Made by a program: the position numbers and the translations under genes. A DNA stretch of 64,000 nt from the NCBI GenBank assembly GCA_019614645.1, contig JABWDB010000001.1, positions 25,661,501 to 25,725,500 of the forward strand, given 5' to 3'. Positions 12,001 through 21,378 of the stretch are shown piece by piece; within the stretch, counting starts at the first letter, position 1; every line of letters starts with the position of its first letter. This DNA comes from Stratiolaelaps scimitus. Its lineage: Eukaryota > Arthropoda > Arachnida > Mesostigmata > Laelapidae. The notes beneath the pieces are model-generated. The model was not told where the DNA came from. It saw only the letters and a program-made list of their open reading frames with translations, and ran no database searches.

Positions 12001-13628
12001 CAGTGTCCTACATACGTTGGCGGTCTAATTAGCGAATTATATATTGATATTATGTTAATACTAAAATTAGAGGAATAAGTAACAGTTCCCATCTAGAACA
12101 TGACTAATATATTCCATCTGTTAATCGCGTACTCTTGCATTATACCGATTATAAGAGAGCTAGACTTCGATTTGGGAGCTTAACTTAGGTAACGTGGCCC
12201 GGTGGAGTGGTGCGTCCGCGTGCGTCTTGCAATCAGAGGAGACACGTAGGGTTCGATATCCACCGTTGCACAGTTCCAGAAAATTTATGATTAAGTAAGG
12301 TAAAAATGAGAAACGTTAAGTGTCAGAAATCGGTACCAGGTATTTTCGGGAAAGCAGGTGTTTTTCAACGAAATCTAGAAAGTATGAAGAATGTGAATTG
12401 ACCGCAGCCCATGTGGTAAAATGTTGCATTCTCAAGGACTCCTTGTACCAGGTGCACGATTGCCTCTTCTACTAAGTTCCTCCTAGTAAATGAGGCCTGC
12501 AAGGGGGCCAAGTACGCAGATCTTGCTGATGAATTTAAAATTATGCCTCCTGCTTTCGAGACCCTCCGACCTTTAGCAGACGCCACTGATAAATTCCTCG
12601 TGGAGTTCCTGAAAAAGATCCGAGCTATCAAGGTCTCAAAACGTGTTGGAGAATAATTTTCGTCCTGCGTGGAAATGCGTTTAATAATTTTCATCCTGCG
12701 TGAATCAATAATAATTATAATCTACACACACCGTTGCTTCTGCTTGTATCATCTCCAGATCGCGATGATCGAGCCCGAGCAATCCAGCAGTGGTATCGCC
12801 TTCGACCGCTACAACGTTGTTCTTATACCCCAATTGCTCCGTGGTGAAAGGGACCTGAGCGAACAACTCATCGATTCTCTCCTGGATTCCCTTACCTTTC
12901 TTCTTGCGAACCAACAGGAATACCTTACGGATGTTCATGTCTAATAACTGATATAGCACCATCTGAAATCAACAGAGATATCTTGATTCCAGAATCATTT
13001 GTTGCAAAGTAGATATTCACCTCGAGCCCCAATGTAATACTGACTCCTCAATCTCGTGGTGAAATGTGAAATAGCCAAACTCGAAATAGCAGACAATTCG
13101 TTTGTCGATTCAGACTCAATTATTCTGTAAGGGAAACTCGTATATAGAGCCAATGATTTCTTAGCTTTCACATATAACGTCCTTATGGCTAACTACATAA
13201 AGAGCTAGCTATCCAGATTGTGGATGCGGCATCTATTGTAGTTAGAAAACTACGAATCCTCAAGCCTAGTAGAGCCTGAGAGTTCCCAGCACCCGCAGTA
13301 GATGCGATTGCAAGGATGCCTCTAGTCCATTAGCGACGGAACGCAAATAGAGCTTCAAAATATGACCACTAAGCTGGTGAATGTCACAAATAAGGCGAAG
13401 TAAACTACGAGAAATATAACTAGAGCCTAACAATCCTCAGTTTTGCCTGACGTACCACCTAGGCACTTTAAATAATTGAAGCGTGTATTTCAGTATTTGC
13501 CACAAATGCGTTGCGACTGTGTGATTGCAGACAACTCTAAACATTGTAAACCAAGAGTAACGTACCTTGCCGACGAAGCCGGTTCCGCCTGTCATAAACA
13601 CGACCTGATTCTTATAGAAATTCTCCAT
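9011..13628 (-). CDS. Fatty acyl-CoA reductase, copy B (7 exons, catalytic motif intact)
   Basis: Seven GT-AG-bounded exons on the minus strand: 13628-13566, 12962-12732, 11534-11330, 11186-10957, 10321-9982, 9600-9419 and 9121-9011 (stop TAG at 9013-9011). They encode 453 aa. Exon sizes are 63, 231, 205, 230, 340, 182 and 111 nt. The left gene (225-4963) has the same sizes except exon 6 (164), so the two are tandem paralogues. The binding motif TGGTGFVGK is at residues 13-21. The active site YTLSK (Y193, K197) is the intact YxxxK. VHMSTAYSCC, LVHYCNLPHAIVRPPLVVGS and LIPVDMVANIAL are family signatures. A hydrophobic segment (LFLLLILCYFPAMM) precedes the FAR_C domain, which ends SRIDWNLYITDIALGVARY. 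The expected reaction is acyl-CoA to fatty alcohol, for wax or cuticular lipid. At the last exon a NAGNAG acceptor permits start at 9124 or 9121; I chose 9121 by analogy with copy A. The upstream in-frame ATG at 13709 is probably 5'UTR. Confidence 0.9.
9259..9313 (+). repeat. Short SINE-tail-like repeat in intron 6 of FAR copy B
   Basis: The segment GAGGCCTGTCAGATAGGGGA followed by ACAGCTGAGGGTCAGCTCGAAAAAC recurs in inverted orientation at 51757-51827. The GCTGAGGGTCAGC core is also the tail of the tRNA-like SINE copies in this window. Its A-rich 3' end suggests retroposition. Confidence 0.6.
12195..12335 (+). mobile_element. tRNA-derived SINE copy (in intron 2 of FAR copy B)
   Basis: A tRNA-like head (GCCCGGTGGAGTGGTGCGTC, then GTGCGTCTTGCAA) and a B box GGTTCGATATCC at 12250-12261 are followed by CACCGTTGCACA. 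The same head and B-box arrangement is seen at 19587-19762 (minus), 47915-48070 and 52516-52660. The tail here is more diverged (AAACGTTAAGTGTC). Confidence 0.65.
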
Positions 13629-14695
13629 CTTGTGAAGTGTGAGCAAAATGTACTTGTTGCTATTATTATTCGACGAGCTTATACGTATAATATAAACAGG
13701 CGATATCAATCAATTCTGGAAAAAAATCAATTGCCGTTAATGTAGAATAGAAGTTTTATGCGTATCCTGTCCGTTAGGCTATACGTTCGCAAATGAAGCT
13801 AGCAAAGGACAATACAATTACAAGAGTTAAATTATTCGAAAGCGAAAACGCCGGAAAAAAATAAAACAATTTTGCAAATGAAATTACATATATATATATA
13901 TATATATATTAGATCTAGGTACATATGCCTACACTTAATTCCAAGTCATCCATAAAAGTACTACTATACACTGAATTATAGTCGTCACATATTACAAATG
14001 GTTGCTAAACTGGATGATGCGGTCAGTCACAATTAAGGATCCGATTTCATACGCATGGCTAAATAGGCAAGACGTGCTACCACTTATATTTATTATATAC
14101 GTCATCAGTTTGGAACACTACACTGGCTCGTGATTATCAAAAAATGCGAAAGAAGGTCTTGTAACTAGTCGCGACTCATTCTAATATCATGGTTTGTGAT
14201 GATAATTGTTAGGATATCAGCTAGTTGCTAGAAACATACAAGTTTTCAAAACTCGCTGCCGTTGTTCAGATAGGTCCACCAAGTTCTTCAATTTCACCAA
14301 CACTAATACCCGAGCTGGAATCAGTGTCCCCACAGGCGGCAACACAGAGAATGTGAACAAGTGTTCGCTTGGCGCGTTACACGGGTAATGAACAATGCAT
14401 CACAAGCCATACAAGACGAGTAATCTCTACACCGATCAATATGTCATATATGAGATCATAACTGCTGGAACACAGTGCTGTCCGTCACTGCACACAGCCT
14501 GTCCTTTATAATCGAACATAGTTACAAGGGCAATTCGGATTGGAATTTAGCGGTTCCCCTACTGACCTTCTTCATTTACAGCCAGCTTATGGTGGTAAGA
14601 ACACCTAATATATGCGTCGCATTTGCTTTGGTGTTGGATATTGCACACACATAAGGAAATACACATAGGGAAACAAAATACACATACATAAGGAA
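13629..14695. other. Gene-free flank upstream of FAR copy B
   Basis: This is the 5' flank of the minus-strand reductase. It carries a (TA)n tract at about 13889-13911 and no coding sequence that I can support. A promoter for the reductase should lie at its left edge, but no clear TATA or initiator decides where. Confidence 0.5.
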
Positions 14696-14718
14696 ATTAT
14701 ATATATATATATATATGT
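14696..14718. repeat. (TA)n microsatellite
   Basis: A short pure TA run. Similar (TA)n tracts occur near 1736-1762, 3288-3302, 13889-13911, 15493-15511, 23694-23715, 24600-24614, 33163-33177, 41351-41378, 57533-57572 and 60970-60990. Confidence 0.9.
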
Positions 14719-15445
14719 TAGGTAGCTTAATTGGGTAGCGGATAATTGTCAGGGATGGGCGAGACTAACGGCTGAGCGGGTCTCCGGGGCTTAGTTTTGG
14801 GTAAGCCAGGGCAAACTCAGAGAAGGGTAATGTATTAAGACGGCGCTAAACGAAAAACATATTGAAGATGACGGATCCGTGAACTTAAGATATTTATTGG
14901 TAAGGTCGGTTCACTACACGTAACTACACACACGATCGATTCGTTGCAGCCGAGGGGGGCTGGACGTATTGAGAGTATAACACGGAGATGACGTACAGCA
15001 CAGATACGAGTAGCATACGCTGTCCTTAGACAGGTATGTGCAGCTCATCTATAGCTTAGCTTAACTTGGCCAGAAAGGACAACTCGAAGTGTTGTACACA
15101 GCAAGCGCGAGCAAACAAATATAATAATGTCGTCTTACTTATCGTAGTAAACTTAATCACAGTCACCCACAAGTTTAAACACGATCTGTCCAAACTGTTG
15201 TTGTAACAGTCACAACAGTTAATACTGTTCGTTTCAGCGAATGGCTGCCAGTAATCCTACATTAGACGTGTTATCATCTTCGAATACTCTTCCTCTGTAA
15301 TTGTTTATGGTGGTCTGGAATCGCGCCACGGTGTAAATTTTAATGCGAGTCGCTTTATTTAGATGAAACAAGAAGGGGCAAGGGCGAATCGCGAGATGTC
15401 AACCCTCCACAAGTAGGTCGAAAGTCGACCTATTTATAGGTAGAT
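14719..15445 (-). mobile_element. Possible LTR-retrotransposon remnant (LTR end, primer site, leader)
   Basis: On the minus strand a TATA-like CCTATAAATA (15440-15431) is followed about 75 nt later by AATAAA (15358-15353). Shortly after comes TGGCGCGATTCC (15328-15317), which has the TGG start expected of a tRNA primer-binding site. The left limit TGTTAGGTAGC at 14715 would be a terminal CTACCTAACA on the minus strand. No paired LTR and no gag-pol frame are visible. Classification rests only on the order of these signals. Confidence 0.22.
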
Positions 15446-16334
15446 GCGGAATTGGCTGCATGATGGATATCTGCTTTTATATATGATTAAAAAGATATAT
15501 ATATATATATGATGAATATCTGATTGCCAATAAGTTGTATGAAATCGAATTTTGATCGTATTTAACATTGTACAATATTTGTACATAGAGCCTCTCAAAC
15601 ATGATAGAAGATGGATTGTATGTGAGACGAGATTAATTATGGGTGTCAGGAACGACACGTACATGTTGCGTGCTTACCAATATTGCTACCTGAGTTGTTC
15701 TGTTGAATTTCAACCACAATCCGCCGCTTATAATGCGCAGAACATTTCGTCACGCAGTGCACGATGCTCCTCAAAAAAATAGAAAAAAATTCTTCAAAAT
15801 TTCAACTGATATTTGCAAATGTCCCGGAGCTGTGGTCCACATCGAGGAAGATTGTACAGTTCTAAATGTGGACGTGTACAGGTCGATCCTTGTTCTATGC
15901 TCCTACACGCTGGTTGTAGCATTTTCTGCGCATCCGTAGAACGTGAATTGCTTTCCTGTGTAATGCATGATGACGTCAATGCGCAGCTGTGTGTCAAAGT
16001 GGAGCTTGGCCATGAGCAACCGTGACAATAGCTTTTAGAAGATAGATTTCCAGTTGTGTTTTAATTACGAAATAAGTTTCGAAAATAGATTTTGATTACT
16101 TTTACGCTTTCGTCTGGTTAGACGCGTTCGTATCCCCTGGTACTATACATGTATTGTACACATGTACACCAAGCTTCAAGTAATGCAGCAGATTCTCTTA
16201 CCTCATATGTATAACAATAATACCGCAGCTATTAGTACCGGTGTTTTTATCCACATTTTTACTCGTCCTGGATGAAACATTTCTGCAAATGTGAACTACA
16301 GCTGTGTTGAAAACGCTTATATCTAAAATTGTTA

Positions 16335-16388
16335 AAAGGTTTTCGGCCTGACTCTCAGCCAACATTTAACGTCCACGGTACTGCTTCT
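16335..16388 (-). mobile_element. SINE tail fragment
   Basis: Read on the minus strand this has ACGTTAAATGTTGGCTGAGA, then GTCAGGCCGAAAACCTTTT. It is the shared 3' module of the SINE copies at 19587-19762, 34381-34445 and 52516-52660. The tRNA-like head is missing. Confidence 0.65.
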
Positions 16389-16484
16389 AGCATCAGCAGC
16401 AGCTTCTATCTAAAATTGTTGGTTAACGCCGATCTTGAAAAATCTCGTTGTCCTTAATGGCCTTATGGTGTCTCTCCCTCATAG

Positions 16485-16620
16485 ATTTCATTTCATTTCA
16501 CGACGTGGTGCCGGGCCCTCCGTGATCAGGAAGGCGGAGACCCCAGGAGGAGGCCTTTCCATTGCACTCCGGAAGGGCTGAGACCTGCCACTCTCCCAAA
16601 CTGGGAAAGATGGGGCATGC
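16485..16620 (-). mobile_element. 3' end of a non-LTR retrotransposon with (TGAAA)n tail
   Basis: A GC-rich 136-bp island sits in AT-rich flanks. On the minus strand it ends in a short TGAAATGAAATGAAAT tail, typical of non-LTR elements that end in a short tandem repeat. The body includes GGAAAGGCCTCCTCCTGGGG. No coding part remains, so the clade is not decidable. Confidence 0.42.
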
Positions 16621-16629
16621 AATTTGATA

Positions 16630-16800
16630 TTTACAAATATTTCTGTATTATAATTAATTATTATATTTAGTAAATATTGCTATATTATAATTAAGTATTA
16701 CATTTAGTAAATATTTCTATGTTATAATTAAGTATTACATTTAGTAAATATTTCTATGTTATAATTAAGTATTATATTTAGTAAATATTTCCATATTATA
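16630..16800. repeat. 37-bp AT-rich tandem repeat
   Basis: About four head-to-tail copies of a 37-bp unit built from ATTACATTTAGTAAATATTT plus CTATGTTATAATTAAGT, with small substitutions between copies. It directly abuts a mariner remnant on its right. Confidence 0.85.
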
Positions 16801-16845
16801 TTTGCATATTTACTGTGAGGCCTACGGAACCATAATATTATAATA

Positions 16846-18010
16846 GGTTGACCCAAAAAACCGCACACATATAAATTTCAATGTCGGCTAAACTATGTAA
16901 GTTAAAACAAAATTTTTTTAGTACGAGTTAGAGGTATGCACCGCTTTTATTTATACACTGGTCCCAGAGTTCTGGCAGAATTCTAACGGTATGCCCCATT
17001 TCTATTACCATTTATAACTTCGTTATTTAAGGCCTCTCTGAGTAAATCGATGTTTGCGTACCCTTTGCCACCTATAGCCCTCTTTAAACTATGGAAGCAA
17101 CCATAGTCACTCGTGCTTAAATCGGGGGAATAGGGGTGTTACGCCATCGCTCAATCTTGTTGGCCTTAAGCCAGGACGTAATTTCATTGCTACGATGTGC
17201 CCTAGCATTGTCATCGAGCAGCCACACTCGATGCTTCCTATTGTCATGCCAATTATTCATGAGTCCCTTCAACAACTCGAGATTTCGAGCCTAGTCCATT
17301 TTTTAAGGCCCAGAATCTCGTAGTAGCAAATTCCGTTGAAATCCATGGCAAGTGCTACCATTACTTAAGGCTCGAATCTATTTGGTACCGCTACCGCCAT
17401 TGCCTGTTCACCTGGTCGAAGCCACTGTTTCACTTTATCTATTTCCAGTCCCCTATACAGGTTGACCCATGTCTCGTCCACTGCAACGGTATGCTCTAAG
17501 CGACTCTTTTGCTGCCTATATATCTTCGAATTGTCTCACGAACACTCCTCACGCATTTTCAGTTGGCCAGGACCGAGTTAATGAGAGACCCATTCTGCAC
17601 ACTTTTCTGCATCCAGAGATTATTTTTAATAATTCGACAACATGTTTCACGAGGCACGCTAATTTCAGCCGACAAATTTGTCAATCACCAAGCTCTAATT
17701 TGCTTAGAAGCGTTTTCGATCATTTCGATCCGTTCGTCGAATCGAGATTCGGGAAGGGATGGGCGCCCTCGATGTTCATTAATGTCTCAGTCGGCTTGCC
17801 TAAACTGCGCACACCAATCGTAGACTTGTCGTCGACTCAGGGCATTGTGGCCGTGCACACTAACCAACTCTCCATGGATTTCAGCCTTCTGTTGAAACAT
17901 AAACCTGACACTTTCCTTGTGAAAATGCAAGTCTGAGGGACCTGCTCCGCCGGTTGCCATTTCAAACGCCCAACGAAAGCCGAATGCGAGCGGCTTTCGA
18001 GCCGTCTGCT
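16846..18010 (-). mobile_element. Mariner (DD34D) transposon remnant, copy X1
   Basis: The transposase lies on the minus strand, with start codon near 17960 (protein begins MATGG). Motifs seen: VDETWVN (first Asp) near 17475, LLDDNARAH (second Asp) near 17210, then a frame break just before the third-Asp region. The left end reads GGTTGACCCAAAAAACCGC after TA. It is closely related to the copy at 37437-38670. Stops and frameshifts mean it is not functional. The right terminal repeat could not be located. Confidence 0.85.
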
Positions 18011-18499
18011 AGCGGTATTCGCAGTCCGCCTAAAACAATCACCGACACCGCAGGATTAACAAACATTGTTATATGATAAGCGCTAGAAAACAAACAAACA
18101 AAAGTCGAACGAATCACGGGTTCCCAGATATCCTGAATAAATCTCGACGATCCGCAATCGCTTGTATCTGTACCAATCATTTTGTGCCAATAACGCTCTT
18201 TTCCAAATATTATTCGAGTAAATTGCCAGCGGTTTCTGCTTTGGCAATGAATCAAAATAAATCAGTATAATTCAAACACTTTTTTTGCTAATCTACATAC
18301 AGCATAATACAAAGTGTGATTTACTGACGGAGCTGCAACTTTTATATCGCTTAAGTCCTCGTAGACGTATGCACTCAACGACTATAATATCAAGACTCGA
18401 GACTTTACTCGTAAAGTACTCAAATGGGGAAAAACGAACGTGTTTGACAAAATAGCATGAAATTTCGTGCGAACCTGACCCAATGGACGGTATATCTCG

Positions 18500-18990
18500 T
18501 TTCGTATTTAGTGAAATTCCTTTCAGATTTCCGATATGAAAGAAGTGCTCAATCAATAGCGAAACTCGGCGCAAAGTTGGCCTTATCGACGTTTTTTTCA
18601 CATTATTTCAAGCTGACAAGGCAGGGACGTGGCGTAAGGTTCGTTACATATCGGCTACATGTTGATTGCTATGTCTGTCTGTCGACACTGTCTGATTCTA
18701 GGATAGAGCTCACAGTTGGTTAAGGTGAGCTGTCCTTGCACACACATGTCCATGATGTCTATTTCCTGTTTTAGCTATGACAATGTTCAAAGGGGCCACA
18801 CGTGGTTGCAAAATCTATTCTGACTGCAGCAATCAGTCGCGGGACGCAATTTTCTCTGTCGAAATATATTTTCTGCCTAGTCGGATCGCGAAGCAACGGG
18901 CGGCTAGTTTGAACAAAGTATGTGTTCAGGAGTTTTATTTGTTCGCCATCATGAGGAAATAAAAAAGTACGAATAGCTGATAATAAACAT
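18500..18990. repeat. Unclassified dispersed repeat, copy 1
   Basis: Similar in order and spacing to 33190-33990 and, more loosely, 35400-35950. Shared landmarks are GTTGGCCTTATCGACGTT, AAGCTGACA, CTGCAGCAATCA and CAGTTTGAACAAAG-like segments. No frame gives a recognisable protein, and no terminal repeats are visible. Confidence 0.5.
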
Positions 18991-19029
18991 AACAATGGTC
19001 ATTTGTTAAAAATTACAGTTATTTTTTAT

Positions 19030-19058
19030 TATTAATAATAATAATAATAATAATAAGA
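19030..19058. repeat. (TAA)n microsatellite
   Basis: An uninterrupted run of AAT/TAA triplets. Confidence 0.9.
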
Positions 19059-19586
19059 CTACTATTAATTATTATATGAATTGTGGTTAAGAATCAGTTG
19101 AAACACAATTATGTCCTTCAAAAGTGTTATAATTTCAATTCGAACACAATATGCATCTCTGCACACGGTGTGTAATGGCCTATTCAGGTGTCGAGCCTAC
19201 GAAATCGCAACGTCGGTCACGGTCGTTCTCGGAACTTCCGGCATTATCCAGTTTACAAATATTTTCCCCAATTGCCGTTAAACTCTAAATACGGATATAA
19301 TTGACAGGGTAAATAAGTGCTTTTAGAGAGTTTTCCATGGTCTAAAGCAGGGGGCATAACGGTGTCCGCCAACATCCCGGCATTATTGAGCACCCGGGCC
19401 CACATTAACACGCCTGCTCTGCCTTCATCAACGACGGGATCCAGCGTGAACTGGTACCGTTCAAAGGCTGCCCGTTGCTCAGTTCCAGAGTCTGCAGCTA
19501 CTGTGGAAGCTCTGGCCACCTCGTAGTAACTCCCGCGCGCCCACTGCACTGATGGGGACTCGTAGTAGTATCGTCGATCGCCTCCC

Positions 19587-19762
19587 CAAAAGGTTTTCGG
19601 GCTGACCCTCAGCCAACATTTAACGTCTACAAAGTTGCTTTTTGCATTGCTTCGTAGGACGGACTCCCAAGTACAAATGTGCAATGGTGGGGATCGAGCC
19701 CGTGCAGTTACGTGTCTCGTCCGGTTGCAAGACGCACACGAATGTGCCACACCATCGAGGGT
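19587..19762 (-). mobile_element. tRNA-derived SINE, most complete copy
   Basis: On the minus strand it runs as follows: GATGGTGTGGCACATTCGTG (A-box region), GTGCGTCTTGCAAC, a B box GGGCTCGATCCCCACC (19701-19686), CATTGCACATTTG, GTCCGTCCTACGAAGCAATG, then the tail ACGTTAAATGTTGGCTGAGG-GTCAGCCCGAAAACCTTTTG. Head plus tail is about 175 bp, with internal pol III promoter elements as in tRNA SINEs. Confidence 0.75.
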
Positions 19763-19829
19763 CATCGGCTCATTATGGAGACCAGGGTTCTTGAGGAGGT
19801 AAAGGTCACCGCGTCCTTGCATCCATCCC

Positions 19830-20940
19830 GAAACTTGAGCCTCCGACGCCCACCTAGTCGTCCGCCCGGTCGTACAGCGGTATCATGTGCCGGGTATCAC
19901 TGTCTCGACCAATGGAGCTCAGGTTCCCATAGCTGCCATGCTTTGGTGCCCAACACGAAGCAAAGTCCCGCCCTGATCCTCGCCAGCTGCCTGTGTACCG
20001 ATGTCTGGCCGCCTTTGCCACGACGGCACGCACTCTGCAGGGGGTTGATCCAAGTATCGACACGGCCCTGCAGTCCCTCACTGTGGTCTTTATTCCATTC
20101 CAGTATCTCGTCCCACCCCTGGCTGCCCTCAAGCCCTGACCTTCCGCGTAGACCCGGCCCTCGGCACTCCCCAAGATCCCCCTCAGTCACCCCGGGGCGT
20201 GCCCAGTTGTGGCGACATGTTCGCCCGATGCGACCTTAGTGGGGAACAACGGTGAACACAACGGTGAGGAACCCGGAATTCGTTCAGTGCCACAGCCATG
20301 TCAATCAGCTCAACGGCTCAAGAAACGACTGCAGGCGGATATGCGCGATACCCGCGTCTTCAGTATTGTCCCAAGGCGACGCGGTGTCTTGTCGCTATAG
20401 CCCTCACGGACGTCCTTCGGGACGTCCACACCAACCACTACGCCCCCTCCTAGACGGCGCTCCTGGTGTTTACTCAGGTGGTCCTGCAGATGCTAGACAA
20501 GACAGATAACGCGCCCGGCTGTGGTTCGGGCGCGTTAGCCGCCTTCCTTTCGGTTGTGGTTCGGGAGAACCTTTCTACGCGGATCGCGTCGAAGAAACTC
20601 TCCGGTGGTGTGTTCGCCAGCGTGGTGCTCTTCGCCACTGGCTCCATCGAGAACCTACCCGCCCTCGAGGCGAAACACCCCCAATTTTCCCGATTACGCC
20701 TTCTCCGAACACCACCCGCCTGTCGCCATGGCCCCGAGAGCAGGTGATGAGGTTCTCGCGGCTGCTGATGAGGTTCTCGCGGCCCTCCAAGTTCGTCCGC
20801 CGATTCAAATGGCTTTTCCCCTTGTCTCCTTAAGGACTGCTGTCCCCCCGGCCCCCGGAGCCGGCGCCACCGCTCCCTTCGAGGCCGTCGCTAAGGTTAT
20901 TTACTGGATGCGTGCCGATACGATTCCGTCAGAGTAACAG
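19830..20940 (+). pseudogene. Broken GC-rich coding-like block, unassigned (virus nucleoprotein-like origin possible)
   Basis: About 1.1 kb is much more GC-rich than its AT-rich flanks. It shows protein-like plus-strand stretches that move between frames and are cut by stops (for example TAG at 20451). The longest pieces are the open frames 19679-20239, 20466-20747 and 20554-20937. Features include HVPGITVSTNGAQVPIAAML near 19890 and AFLSVVVRENLS...ASKKLSGGVFAS near 20540-20620. The overall look resembles a decayed negative-strand RNA virus nucleoprotein integrated in the genome, but I cannot confirm this without a search. It could equally be an old cellular pseudogene. A duplicated CTGATGAGGTTCTCGCGG lies at about 20744-20780. 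Confidence 0.25.
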
Positions 20941-21378
20941 CCCACACCCTTCGTGGAAAGTTAAACCCAGGCATTTGACTACAGGTAACAGCGAGATGTC
21001 CCTGTGAGCGCGGGGTGCGGAGAATCTTTGGACTCTTTTCTTTTCACTTGCGGGACTCAACAAAAGTCAACTCAAAAATAACAACAACATATGAGTAGTA
21101 CCAATGGTGTTTTGCGAACATGGCTACCTCTTAGCCTGTACCCGACCCCAATATTGTCATTTATCGAGAATGCCTTTGAGAAATATTATACAATAAAATC
21201 ACTCTGATATACCATAAAATATACCATAACAGCCTGATCGTTGCCAGCTCTCTCAACCCTGAACGGAAGCCCGGTCGAAAAAAATGGCACGGCCATCACT
21301 GTTGAGCCATTTAAACTGTACTAACCATAAGATACAATAAGGCCAACAATCTCCGCTTGTGTTCGATTCCACAAACAT

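Noticed and set aside
12195..12275. Functional tRNA gene
   Set aside because: It has A- and B-box-like sequence, but the stems do not close and the same unit recurs with a common tail, so it is a SINE.
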